DNA of 64,000 nt, taken from contig CAWIZY010000025.1 of assembly GCA_963840725.1 (NCBI GenBank), forward strand, positions 124,001 through 188,000. The letters run 5' to 3'. The position numbers were made by a program, and so were the translations under genes. The notes under the pieces were generated by a model. It searched no databases and was not told the DNA's origin. It was given only the letters and a program-made list of their open reading frames with translations. Positions 53,925 to 62,995 of this stretch are shown piece after piece. The stretch is from CAVWDU01 sp963840725 (GTDB lineage: Bacteria; Pseudomonadota; Gammaproteobacteria; Pseudomonadales; Halieaceae). How positions within the stretch are numbered: the first letter of the stretch is position 1; every line of letters begins with the position of its first letter.

Positions 53925-55664
53925 ATGAAACTTCGAGCCGGCCTGACGATCGTATGCTTGTCAACGGCGCTCTTGCTGAGTGCCTGTGAGCGCCAACCGC
54001 AGGAAAGTGAAGTCCGTAGTGCAGATCTCGTATTTATCAATGCTCGTGTCTACACCGTCGATACTGAACGTAGTTGGGCACAGGCTGTTGCCGTTCACGA
54101 GGGCAAAATCGTCTACGTCGGAGACGACGCGGGAGCGCAAGCTTTTGTGACTGATAACACGCAACTTATCGATCTACAGGGGAAAATGTTGCTCCCCGGC
54201 TTCCAGGATGTCCACAGCCATTTTGCAGCCTCAGGCATACATTATCTCGAATGCCCCGTGTTCGAACTTGAGAACAAAGAGGCCGTGCTGGCCGAAATCA
54301 AGAAATGTTCCGATGAGAATCCGGCAGCTGAAATCATTCGCGGTGTCGGTTGGACCATCGATCAATTCGAGAACGGCCAGCCGCCGCGAAAGGAACTGCT
54401 GGATGCTATCGATACCAGCCGGCCGCTGGTATTCGGCGACGCAGACGGGCACGCGTTCTGGGTGAACTCGGCAGCCTTTGAAACTTTCGGCATTACACGA
54501 GACACCCCGGACCCGCCAGGGGGAAAGATCGAACGAGACCCGCAGAGCGGTGAACTCTGGGGCACACTGCACGAAGACTCTGGCATGGCACTGCTCAAGA
54601 GCCGATGGCCCGCCTATTCGGATGAAGACTTTATAGCGGGCATCCGGTACTCGGAGAATCACTATCACTCATTGGGAATCACCGCGATCCAGGATCCTAT
54701 GGTCAAGCTGAGTGGCCGCAGCGAGTATCGCTCACTACCGGCGTACAAGATTCTCAACGACCGGGGGGAGCTGAACATCCGTGTCTCTGCCTCACTTTTT
54801 TGGGAAGCGGAGAAGGGCACAGAGCAGATCCAGGCTTTCAAGAATGCGCGTCGAGAAATGTCTGGCGGTCGTTTGCGGGTCAACACCGTCAAATTTTGGG
54901 CCGATGGCGTACTTGAAACCCACACCGCGATGCTTCTCGAGCCCTACGCAGACAAACCTGAAACGCGCGGGTTCATGATGGTCCCGCGGGAGCAACTTAT
55001 GAGCGGCGTCCCCCTGCTGGATGCCGAGGGCTTTCAGGTTCATATCCATGCGATCGGCGATGCCACTGTGCGTTATAGCCTCGATGCAATCGAAGCCGCC
55101 TGGCAGGCCAATGGGCACAGGGATGCGCGGCATCACATTACCCATGCACAAGTTGTTCACCCCGATGATATTCCACGGTTTCAGGAACTAGGAGTTGCTG
55201 CCAGCTTTCAACCTTACTGGACCTATGCCGACGATTACGTCACGATGTTTAACATCCCTCGACTTGGGCCGGACCGCATCAAATGGAGCTACCCGATCGG
55301 CTCACTTCAACGCAGCGGTGCGACGGTGGCTTTCAGTAGTGATTGGTTTGTGTCCTCCGCCAATCCATTGATTGGCATAGAGACCGCAGTGACCCATGTG
55401 GACCCGCTCACCAACAAGGGGCAAGCTTTTTTGCCAGGTGAAACGATTGCGTTGGAAGACGCGGTCGCGGCTTATACGATCAATGCCGCATACTTGAACG
55501 CTATAGACGACATGACCGGCTCAATCCAGGTCGGGAAGTATGCTGACCTCGTGGTGCTTGATCGGGACTTGTTTGCCATTCCAATACATGACGTTTCCGA
55601 TGTTCAGGTCTTGCTCACCTTGCTGGAGGGTGACGTTATGTTCGGAAACCTCGACGATTTTTAG
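53925..55664 (+). CDS. YtcJ-like amidohydrolase, predicted lipoprotein
   Basis: 579 residues from ATG 53925. The signal peptide ends in the lipobox LLSAC, so it is probably an anchored periplasmic enzyme. Metal-dependent hydrolase motifs: LPGFQDVHSHFA, QVHIHAIGDATVRYSLDAIE, HITHAQVV and AFSSDWFVSS. It belongs to the amidohydrolase_3 (YtcJ-like) group; the substrate is unknown. It interrupts the kdsB, phosphatase, murB order usual in related genomes and seems less GC-rich to the eye, which suggests insertion (inference). Confidence 0.87.
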   Translation: MKLRAGLTIVCLSTALLLSACERQPQESEVRSADLVFINARVYTVDTERSWAQAVAVHEGKIVYVGDDAGAQAFVTDNTQLIDLQGKMLLPGFQDVHSHFAASGIHYLECPVFELENKEAVLAEIKKCSDENPAAEIIRGVGWTIDQFENGQPPRKELLDAIDTSRPLVFGDADGHAFWVNSAAFETFGITRDTPDPPGGKIERDPQSGELWGTLHEDSGMALLKSRWPAYSDEDFIAGIRYSENHYHSLGITAIQDPMVKLSGRSEYRSLPAYKILNDRGELNIRVSASLFWEAEKGTEQIQAFKNARREMSGGRLRVNTVKFWADGVLETHTAMLLEPYADKPETRGFMMVPREQLMSGVPLLDAEGFQVHIHAIGDATVRYSLDAIEAAWQANGHRDARHHITHAQVVHPDDIPRFQELGVAASFQPYWTYADDYVTMFNIPRLGPDRIKWSYPIGSLQRSGATVAFSSDWFVSSANPLIGIETAVTHVDPLTNKGQAFLPGETIALEDAVAAYTINAAYLNAIDDMTGSIQVGKYADLVVLDRDLFAIPIHDVSDVQVLLTLLEGDVMFGNLDDF

Positions 55665-55762
55665 CACTGAGGGTGGCTTGGAAAATTTTAAAATCAGGAG
55701 TAGAACAAGACCGGCCTACTCGTCGTAAGCAACCATCCCGCTTTATTTTATCAACACGGTTG

Positions 55763-55819
55763 CTGCCCTGTGCTGCAGACATGGTACAAGATGGCCAGAT
55801 AGAGTATGTGACAGGGCAG
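55763..55819. repeat. 9-bp inverted repeat between the amidohydrolase and phosphatase genes
   Basis: CTGCCCTGT at 55763-55771 and its exact complement ACAGGGCAG at 55811-55819 are separated by 39 bases. It could be a looped operator, a weak RNA stem or the scar of an insertion; nothing in it codes. Confidence 0.5.
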
Positions 55820-55848
55820 GGAAGTAATAACTGTAAGTAACTGATGAT

Positions 55849-56349
55849 ATGAAAAAACTAGATCAGGACGGTACCACGAAAGTACTCTTTGTCTGCCTGG
55901 GCAATATCTGTCGTTCGCCCACGGCCCATGGCGTCATGCTGCAGCGAGTGGCACAACAGTCGCTGGCCGATCGCATCGAGGTAGACTCCTGCGGTACCGG
56001 CGGCTGGCATGCCGGCGAGCCGCCCGATGTGCGCGCAACCGAGGAAGCGCACAGGCGGGGTTATGACCTCAGTCCCTTGCGTGCCAGACAGATTGAACCC
56101 GCTGATTTTTGCCGTTTCGATTATATTCTTGCCATGGACAAGTCAAATTTGTGCGATCTGCAAGCCCAATGCCCCGTCGGCTTTCAGGGGCATCTGGGCC
56201 TGTTCCTGGCCTATGCCCCCCAAGCCTCCGCCGATGAGGTGCCGGATCCCTACTATGGCGCCGGCGACGGCTTTGCACACGTGCTGAACTTGGTCGAGCA
56301 GGCCTGTGATGGGCTCCTGGAGGAGCTGTTACGTGCACCCACTGCGTAA
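55849..56349 (+). CDS. low-molecular-weight protein tyrosine phosphatase
   Basis: 166 residues. The P-loop CLGNICRSPTA and the general-acid Asp in PDPYYGAGDGF are present. Such phosphatases often act on polysaccharide-export kinases; none is nearby. The 3' end overlaps murB by 17 bases, matching the Pseudomonas order. Confidence 0.92.
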   Translation: MKKLDQDGTTKVLFVCLGNICRSPTAHGVMLQRVAQQSLADRIEVDSCGTGGWHAGEPPDVRATEEAHRRGYDLSPLRARQIEPADFCRFDYILAMDKSNLCDLQAQCPVGFQGHLGLFLAYAPQASADEVPDPYYGAGDGFAHVLNLVEQACDGLLEELLRAPTA

Positions 56350-57361
56350 TGTGTCTCTGCAGGCGCTGAATACCCTTGCACTGCCCGCTCATGCCGCCGC
56401 ACTGATCAACGTGAACAATGACCGCGAGCTGGGCGAGGCTATCAGTTGGGCCGCTGCCGAAGGTTTGCCGGTCATGCCTTTAGGAGATGGCAGTAACGTG
56501 GTCCTGTCGCCGGGGGTGTCTGCCCTGGTGCTGCGGCAGTCTTCCCGGGCTGTGCAGCTACTGCAGCAGACCCCAGAGTCTGTGGTGCTGCGAGCGTTTG
56601 CCGGCCAAAACTGGCATGCCCTGGTTGAGTGGACGCTGGCAGAGGGGTTTTACGGGCTGGAAAACCTGGCTCTCATACCCGGGACCGTGGGCGCGGCTCC
56701 GATCCAGAATATCGGTGCATACGGAGTGGAGCTGGCAGCCTTTGTCGAGGCCGTACACGTGCGTTATCTCGCCGGTGGAGAGTCTGCCGAGCTCAGTTCA
56801 CAGGCGTGTCGATTTGGCTACCGTGACAGCGTCTTTAAGCACGGGTTACGCGATGAAGTAGTGATCACTGCAGTCGACCTGCGGTTGTCGCGGAGGCCTG
56901 AGCCCAATGTCAGTTATCCGGCCCTTGCCGGGTACTTGAAAAAGACAAATGTCGCTGCGGTCACGCCGGCGCAGCTGTTTCACGCAGTGGTAGCGATCCG
57001 GCGCAGCAAGCTACCGGACCCGGCGCAGCTGCCCAATGCCGGAAGTTTCTTTAAAAACCCTGTTGTTAGCCCGGAGCAGGCTCACCAACTGGGCTTACGG
57101 TTCGCCGACCTGCCGCGCTATCAGCAGGGCGATGGGTCGGTCAAGCTGCCCGCCGCCTGGCTTATCGAACACTGTGGCTGGAAAGGCTATCGCAGTGGTT
57201 CGGTCGGTGTGCACCCTCAACACGCACTGGTGCTGATAAATTACGGTGGCGGCGATGCGTCCGATTTGCTTGCCCTGGCGGGAAAGATTGTTGAGTCTGT
57301 CAGGGAACAATTTGAGCTGAGTCTGGATATAGAACCCCGGGTTTACGGTGAAGTGGCGTGA
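56333..57361 (+). CDS. murB: UDP-N-acetylenolpyruvoylglucosamine reductase
   Basis: 342 residues from GTG 56333, with GGAGGAG eight bases upstream. FAD-binding stretches LPLGDGSNVVL and LALIPGTVGAAPIQNIGAYG are clear, and the late catalytic region is PNAGSFFKNPV. Makes UDP-MurNAc for peptidoglycan. The stop overlaps uvrC by four bases. Confidence 0.95.
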   Translation: MHPLRNVSLQALNTLALPAHAAALINVNNDRELGEAISWAAAEGLPVMPLGDGSNVVLSPGVSALVLRQSSRAVQLLQQTPESVVLRAFAGQNWHALVEWTLAEGFYGLENLALIPGTVGAAPIQNIGAYGVELAAFVEAVHVRYLAGGESAELSSQACRFGYRDSVFKHGLRDEVVITAVDLRLSRRPEPNVSYPALAGYLKKTNVAAVTPAQLFHAVVAIRRSKLPDPAQLPNAGSFFKNPVVSPEQAHQLGLRFADLPRYQQGDGSVKLPAAWLIEHCGWKGYRSGSVGVHPQHALVLINYGGGDASDLLALAGKIVESVREQFELSLDIEPRVYGEVA

Positions 57362-59184
57362 GCGAGTTTGATCACAAGACCTTTCTGAAGCACCTGACCA
57401 CCCGCCCGGGTGTCTATCAGATGTACGCTGCTGACGGCGCGCTGCTCTACGTGGGCAAGGCGCGCAACCTGCGCAACCGGGTGAGTAGTTATTTTCGTGC
57501 CAGCGGTTTGACCGACAAGACCATGGCGCTGGTGGCGCGCATACAGGATATTCAGGTAACGGTGACCACCACCGAGGTGGATGCCCTGTTGCTGGAACAC
57601 AACCTGATCAAGAATCACCAACCGCCTTACAATATTCTGCTGCGGGACGATAAATCCTACCCCTATGTTTACCTGTCGAGCGACGACAAGTTCCCACGCC
57701 TCGCCATGCACCGTGGCGCCAAGCGCCGCAGGGGCAAGTACTTTGGCCCCTATCCCAGTGCGGGTGCCGTTCGGGAATCCCTGCACTTTTTGCAGAAAGT
57801 GTTCAAGGTGCGTCAGTGCGAGGACAGTTACTACCGTAACCGCTCCAGGCCCTGTTTGCAGCACCAGATCGGACGCTGCACAGCGCCCTGTGTCGGGCTA
57901 GTTAGTGAAGAGGACTACGCGGAGCAGGTGGAGAATACGGGCCTGTTCTTGCGCGGCAAGTCTCAGCAGTTAATGATGACCCTGGCGGATGATATGGAGG
58001 CTGCCGCAGCTGAGCTGGCCTATGAGAAAGCCGCTGATCTGCGGGATCAGCTGAGCCAGCTGCAGCAGGTGCAGGCCAGTCAGGGCATTGAGGGTGTGAC
58101 CGGTGATCTGGATATCCTCGCTGCCTCGGTCGACGGAGGCAGGGCCTGCGTGCAGGTACTGTTTGTTCGCGCGGCCAGAGTGCTGGGTAGTAAAAGTTAC
58201 TATCCACCCCTGAAGCTTGAAGAAACGCCGGCCGAGGTATTGTCGGCTTTCTTGCCTCAGTTCTATCTCGCGGGCACCCGGGCTATTCCAGCGGAGATTA
58301 TAGTCAATGAGGCGCCGGAGGATATCGATACACTGGCCGCTGCTCTGGAGATCGAGGCAGAGCACCGGGTCAAGGTCAAGAGCCGCGTGCGGGATGCCCG
58401 CTCCCGCTGGTTACGCCTTGCCGAGCAGACTGCCCAAACAAATCTGCAGGCCCATCTGGCCGGCCGTCAGACCATGACTGATAGATTGCAGGCTTTACAG
58501 GATGTCCTGGGCCTTGAACAACTGCCAGAGCGTATGGAGTGTTTTGATATCAGCCACAGTTCTGGCGAGGCCACAGTGGCTTCCTGTGTGGTCTTCGATA
58601 ATACCGGGCCGCGCAAGTCCGACTACCGTAAATTCAACATAGAAGGCATCACTCCCGGCGATGACTACGCCGCTATGCAGCAGGCACTGGAGCGACGCTA
58701 CCGGCGACTGCGCAATGGCGAGGGGGCCTACCCGGATATTCTGTTCATCGATGGCGGCAAGGGGCAGGTCGCACAGGCTATGTCCGTGCTGTCTGAGCTG
58801 CAGGTGGTTGGAGTGGATGTCGTGGGTGTGGCCAAAGGGGTGACCCGCAAGGCCGGCTTTGAAACTTTGGTGATGGGTGATAGCGGTCGAGAGCAGCAGT
58901 TACCCGGAGACAGCCCGGCGTTGCACCTGATACAGTTCATTCGCGATGAAGCCCACCGTTTTGCTATTACCGGCCATCGGGCGCGGCGGGACAAGGCGCG
59001 CCAACGCTCTGCTCTGGAGGGCATTCCCGGCGTCGGCGCCAAGCGTCGGCGCGAGCTGCTGCGTCATTTCGGCAGCGCCCAGGCGGTAGAGAACGCCAAC
59101 GTCGAGGAACTGAGGAAAATTGCAGGTATAAGTGGCACAATGGCCCAGCAGATTTATGATTACTTGCACGACGTGCAGGCGTAA
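57358..59184 (+). CDS. uvrC: excinuclease ABC subunit C
   Basis: 608 residues from GTG 57358, overlapping the murB stop. The GIY-YIG nuclease domain is at the N-terminus (PGVYQMYAADGALLYVGKA). A UVR region near residue 210, the RNase H-like nuclease (ECFDISHSSGEATVASCVVF) and a C-terminal helix-hairpin-helix (IPGVGAKRRRELLRHFG) follow. Cuts both sides of lesions with UvrB. Confidence 0.97.
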   Translation: MSEFDHKTFLKHLTTRPGVYQMYAADGALLYVGKARNLRNRVSSYFRASGLTDKTMALVARIQDIQVTVTTTEVDALLLEHNLIKNHQPPYNILLRDDKSYPYVYLSSDDKFPRLAMHRGAKRRRGKYFGPYPSAGAVRESLHFLQKVFKVRQCEDSYYRNRSRPCLQHQIGRCTAPCVGLVSEEDYAEQVENTGLFLRGKSQQLMMTLADDMEAAAAELAYEKAADLRDQLSQLQQVQASQGIEGVTGDLDILAASVDGGRACVQVLFVRAARVLGSKSYYPPLKLEETPAEVLSAFLPQFYLAGTRAIPAEIIVNEAPEDIDTLAAALEIEAEHRVKVKSRVRDARSRWLRLAEQTAQTNLQAHLAGRQTMTDRLQALQDVLGLEQLPERMECFDISHSSGEATVASCVVFDNTGPRKSDYRKFNIEGITPGDDYAAMQQALERRYRRLRNGEGAYPDILFIDGGKGQVAQAMSVLSELQVVGVDVVGVAKGVTRKAGFETLVMGDSGREQQLPGDSPALHLIQFIRDEAHRFAITGHRARRDKARQRSALEGIPGVGAKRRRELLRHFGSAQAVENANVEELRKIAGISGTMAQQIYDYLHDVQA

Positions 59185-59202
59185 CACTCGAGGACACCCC
59201 GG

Positions 59203-59775
59203 TTGACCCTCAACATACCCAATATGATCACCCTCGGCAGGATTATGCTGATTCCAGTGATGGTCGTGGTCTTCTATTGGCCATTCCCACACCATTTGCT
59301 GTTCGCGGCGGGTATTTTTGGCATGGCGGCAGTGACCGATTGGGTCGACGGCTACCTCGCGCGTAAGTTGGGCCAGATGACCGCGTTTGGTGCTTTCCTG
59401 GACCCGGTTGCCGACAAGCTGATGGTAGCCGTGGCACTGGTACTGTTGGTGGAGCGCCACGACAATATGTTATTCACCCTGGCGGCCTGCGTGATCATTG
59501 GGCGCGAAATTGTAATTTCGGCATTGCGTGAATGGATGGCGGAGCTGGGGCAGAGGACCTCGGTGGCGGTATCCTATGTGGGGAAGGTGAAGACCACACT
59601 GCAAATGGTGGCCATCTTTGGTTTGCTGGCTATTGATCCCGGTACCGACGATAGTTGGTTGTTGGCCCTGTGTTACATACTTCTGTATGCGGCGGCCGTG
59701 CTGACCCTGTGGTCTATGGTGATATACCTTCGGGCAGCCTGGGCGGCGGTCAAGACCACTGATAAAGCACGTTAA
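59203..59775 (+). CDS. pgsA: CDP-diacylglycerol-glycerol-3-phosphate 3-phosphatidyltransferase
   Basis: 190 residues from TTG 59203. The CDP-alcohol phosphotransferase motif starts DWVDGYLARKLGQ and ends FLDPVADK. Four or five membrane helices. Makes phosphatidylglycerol-phosphate. The uvrC-pgsA-tRNA arrangement is the same in E. coli. Confidence 0.95.
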   Translation: MTLNIPNMITLGRIMLIPVMVVVFYWPFPHHLLFAAGIFGMAAVTDWVDGYLARKLGQMTAFGAFLDPVADKLMVAVALVLLVERHDNMLFTLAACVIIGREIVISALREWMAELGQRTSVAVSYVGKVKTTLQMVAIFGLLAIDPGTDDSWLLALCYILLYAAAVLTLWSMVIYLRAAWAAVKTTDKAR

Positions 59776-59809
59776 TTCAGACGCTTGCGCGATTTGCCTG
59801 ATATATGGC

Positions 59810-59837
59810 TTGACTCTCGCCTGACAGACAATACAAT
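59810..59837 (+). promoter_or_regulatory. tRNA operon promoter
   Basis: TTGACT at 59810-59815 and TACAAT at 59832-59837 with a 16-base spacer, followed by a GC-rich discriminator (CGGCCCTC), as expected for a stable-RNA promoter under stringent control. It lies 18 bases before tRNA-Gly. Confidence 0.75.
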
Positions 59838-59854
59838 ATCGGCCCTCTAGGAGT

Positions 59855-59930
59855 GCGGGAATAGCTCAGTTGGTAGAGCGCAACCTTGCCAAGGTTGAGG
59901 TCGCCGGTTCGAACCCGGTTTCCCGCTCCA
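59855..59930 (+). tRNA. tRNA-Gly (anticodon GCC)
   Basis: 76 bases with encoded CCA. The acceptor arms GCGGGAA and TTCCCGC pair. The anticodon loop is CTTGCCAAG and the T arm is GCCGGTTCGAACCCGGT. Twelve bases separate it from tRNA-Cys. Confidence 0.96.
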
Positions 59931-59942
59931 ATCCCCCTTTCA

Positions 59943-60016
59943 GGCTCGGTGGCAGAGTGGTCATGCAGCGGACTGCAACTCCGTGTACGCCGGTTCGATT
60001 CCGACCCGAGCCTCCA
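59943..60016 (+). tRNA. tRNA-Cys (anticodon GCA)
   Basis: 74 bases with encoded CCA. GGCTCGG pairs with CCGAGCC, the anticodon loop is GACTGCAACTC, and the T arm contains GGTTCGATTCC. The same Gly-Cys tRNA pair follows pgsA in E. coli. Confidence 0.96.
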
Positions 60017-60175
60017 TTTTCTCGCACTCCAAGACACCTCAGTGCACCAATTTTGCCCTAAAGGGGGTCAGATGCGCGGCTTCCAGCAGTTTCCCTGCAT
60101 GTCATTGCCATTCAATTTGAAAAATTCATGGTTACATGGGTTATTCATCAATTCTGATGGTCTTGAGTAAAAGTG

Positions 60176-62908
60176 TTAAGACTGGGCATGATAATTCAAC
60201 ATTGTCTGTGATACCCGAAGGCGAATCTGTTTTTCCGTTTCGATGATCGCAAACAGGACCATGCCGACCCCGACAATTAACATGCCATCCCGGAGAGGGA
60301 TGTTCTCTGTGGCAAATACTGCCTGCAAGAGCGGAAGATAAGTAATGGCTAATTGTGCGACCGTAATCACGATGACTACCGCCCAGACCATTTTGGTCCC
60401 ACGCACGGCCTTCCATGTCAGCGAGGTGCCATAAATATTTCGGATAAAGAACAGGTGGAATATTTCCATCACCACCAGCGTATTGAGCGCGATGGTGCGG
60501 GCGAGTTCCACCGAATAGCCCCGCTCAACGGCATACTGATACATGCCGAAGACGCCGCAGAGAAACAGTAACGAGACCAACACGATATGCCAGACCAGCC
60601 CGCCCGTCAGCAGCGGTTCATCGCGCGGGCGTGGCGGCCGGCGCATCGTGTTTTCCTCCGTCGGCTCAAACGCAAGTGCGATGCCCAGTGTTACAGCGGT
60701 AATTAGATTTACCCATAGAATCTGTACCGGAGTTATCGGCAGGGTCATTCCCGCCAACAACGCCAGGATGATAGTCATCGCTTCGCCTGCGTTGGTGGGA
60801 AGCGTCCAACTAATTACCTTCTTGATGTTGTCGTATACGGTGCGGCCTTCACGCACTGCGGCGGCAATGGAAACGAAATTGTCATCCGCCAATACCAGAT
60901 CCGCCGCTTCCTTGGCTGCCTCGCTGCCTTTCATGCCCATGGCGATGCCCGCATCGGCGCGCTTCAGGGCGGGCGCGTCATTCACGCCATCTCCGGTCAT
61001 CGCTACGGTCATGCCAAGCGATTGCAATGCCATAACCAGCCGCAGTTTGTGTTCCGGGCTGGTACGAGCAAAAATATCACAATCCAGAACGGTTTGATGC
61101 AGCGCGGAATCATCCATACCGTCGAGATCGTGGCCCGTAAGGACTTGTTCCGGGTTTCGCAAGCCGACTTGTTTAGCAATGGCAGCGGCCGTTTTCGCAT
61201 GATCGCCGGTGATCATTTTCACGCGGATGCCTGCGCCGTGGCAATCCTTGACCGCTGCGATCGCCTCCGCACGCGGGGGGTCGATCATCCCCGTCATGCC
61301 CAGCAGGGTGAGCGTGCCTTCAACATCCCCATGTTCGAGCACCGTATGTTCCGGCTTCACCGATCTCTCGGCAAAGGCGAGCACGCGTTGTCCTAGCGCG
61401 GCGACGGCCTCAGCTTGCCCATGCCAGTAATCAATATCCAGCGCTTCCGTCTTTCCATCCATGCCGCGCTGATCCTGGCACATGTCGAGTATCTTTTCCG
61501 GTGCACCTTTGACGAACACGAACGCATCGCGTTCATGGTTATGATTCAGTGTCGCCATAAAGCGGTGTTTGGCATCGAATGGGATGGCGTCGGTGCGTGT
61601 CCACATGGTCTGTGTCTTGCGGACATCCACATTCATTTTCCCGCTGAACGCAAGAAGCGCCCCTTCCATGGGGTCGCCCTCCACCGTCCATAGGTCGTTC
61701 TGCTCGCGCAAGTCCGCATCGTTGCAGAGCGCCGCTGCTCGGGCGAGCTCCTCCAGCACGGCATGTTCGGACGGTGCCACAGGGGCATCTTGCAGCTTGA
61801 GAAGCCCCTTGGGCGCATACCCCTCGCCTTCCAGAGAGAACAGATGCTGACTGCTAAGCACCGAGGCCACCATCATCTCATTGCGTGTGAGCGTACCCGT
61901 TTTGTCGGTGCAGATTACGGAAACCGATCCCAGCGTCTCAATTGCGGGCAAATGCCGGACGATGGCGTTGCGTCGCGCCATGGCCTGGACGCCGATCGCC
62001 AGTGTAATGGTCAGTACAGCGGGTAAGCCTTCGGGGATCGCGGCGACTGATAGCCCAACCACCGCCATGAACATTTCGGCGAAGTCGTGGTGACCGACAA
62101 AATAGCCATATACCAACAATAGCGCGGCAATCAGCAGGATGACGCTGGTCAGCCATTTGGCGAATATACCCATCTGCGCCACAAGCGGCGTGGTTAGACT
62201 TTCAACTTCTAAAAGCAGCCCACTGATACGTCCGATCTCGGTGCGGCTACCAGTGCCAATGATGACTCCTTTGCCTTGGCCGGTCGTGACCAGAGTACCG
62301 GAAAATGCGATGCACGAACGATCTCCCAAAGGCACATCATCGGCGACCGGCCGGGTATGCTTCTCAATAGGCACCGACTCGCCGGTCAGAATGGCCTCTT
62401 GCATCGATATTCCATGCGCGGTTAACAGGCGCAGATCGGCGGGCACCTTGTCTCCCGCCTCAAGCAGAACTATGTCACCGGGGACAAGTTCCTCGCCCTC
62501 TATGCTGATCCTTTCCCCTTCACGAAGCACATTTGCGCGGAGTGCCAGCATCTGGCGAATTGCGTCCATCGCCTTTTCCGCCTTGCCTTCCTGAAGGAAG
62601 CCAATAACGGCATTGGCGACAACCACGGCCAGAATCACGCCGGTGTCGATCCAGTGACCGAGCATCGCTGTAATCACAGCGGAGCCAAGCAACACGTAGA
62701 TCAGGATGTGGTGGAATTGCAGCAGAAAACGCATGATGCCGCTGCGTCGGGCGGCTTCCGGCAGACGGTTGGGGCCATAATCTGCGAGCCGCTTTGTCGC
62801 TTCGGCATGAGAGAGCCCATCTGCCGGAGCATTAAGAAGCTCCAGCGTATATGCAGTTGATAGTGTGTGCCATGATGTTTTGCTCTGATCCGCGCTCGGC
62901 TGTTCCAT
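60176..62908 (-). CDS. P-type cation-transporting ATPase, CtpF-like
   Basis: 910 residues. The phosphorylation site CTDKTGTLTRNEMM, actuator TGES, and TGDGVNDAPALKRADAGIAM are intact. M4 has VAAIPEGLPAVLT and M6 has PVQILWVNLITAVTLG. The family is type II (Ca2+-ATPase-like). In M6 the Asp of animal SERCA pumps (NxxTD) is Ala here, as in CtpF-like transporters, so the ion is uncertain (Ca2+, Na+ or K+). Ten membrane helices are predicted. It runs towards the tRNA genes, next to a Na+/Ca2+-exchanger-like gene. Confidence 0.9.
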   Translation of the reverse strand: MEQPSADQSKTSWHTLSTAYTLELLNAPADGLSHAEATKRLADYGPNRLPEAARRSGIMRFLLQFHHILIYVLLGSAVITAMLGHWIDTGVILAVVVANAVIGFLQEGKAEKAMDAIRQMLALRANVLREGERISIEGEELVPGDIVLLEAGDKVPADLRLLTAHGISMQEAILTGESVPIEKHTRPVADDVPLGDRSCIAFSGTLVTTGQGKGVIIGTGSRTEIGRISGLLLEVESLTTPLVAQMGIFAKWLTSVILLIAALLLVYGYFVGHHDFAEMFMAVVGLSVAAIPEGLPAVLTITLAIGVQAMARRNAIVRHLPAIETLGSVSVICTDKTGTLTRNEMMVASVLSSQHLFSLEGEGYAPKGLLKLQDAPVAPSEHAVLEELARAAALCNDADLREQNDLWTVEGDPMEGALLAFSGKMNVDVRKTQTMWTRTDAIPFDAKHRFMATLNHNHERDAFVFVKGAPEKILDMCQDQRGMDGKTEALDIDYWHGQAEAVAALGQRVLAFAERSVKPEHTVLEHGDVEGTLTLLGMTGMIDPPRAEAIAAVKDCHGAGIRVKMITGDHAKTAAAIAKQVGLRNPEQVLTGHDLDGMDDSALHQTVLDCDIFARTSPEHKLRLVMALQSLGMTVAMTGDGVNDAPALKRADAGIAMGMKGSEAAKEAADLVLADDNFVSIAAAVREGRTVYDNIKKVISWTLPTNAGEAMTIILALLAGMTLPITPVQILWVNLITAVTLGIALAFEPTEENTMRRPPRPRDEPLLTGGLVWHIVLVSLLFLCGVFGMYQYAVERGYSVELARTIALNTLVVMEIFHLFFIRNIYGTSLTWKAVRGTKMVWAVVIVITVAQLAITYLPLLQAVFATENIPLRDGMLIVGVGMVLFAIIETEKQIRLRVSQTMLNYHAQS

Positions 62909-62995
62909 TGCGATCTCTTGTAAACAATACGCCTTCTAGCGGCGAGAAAAAACCCTGTGATTTAAGCGCCATCAGCGAAAAGGAAGCCGGGTACC

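Noticed and set aside
60061..60175. A coding gene between tRNA-Cys and the P-type ATPase
   Set aside because: Only a short frame crosses the tRNAs. The interval is AT-richer and shows no ribosome site or domain.
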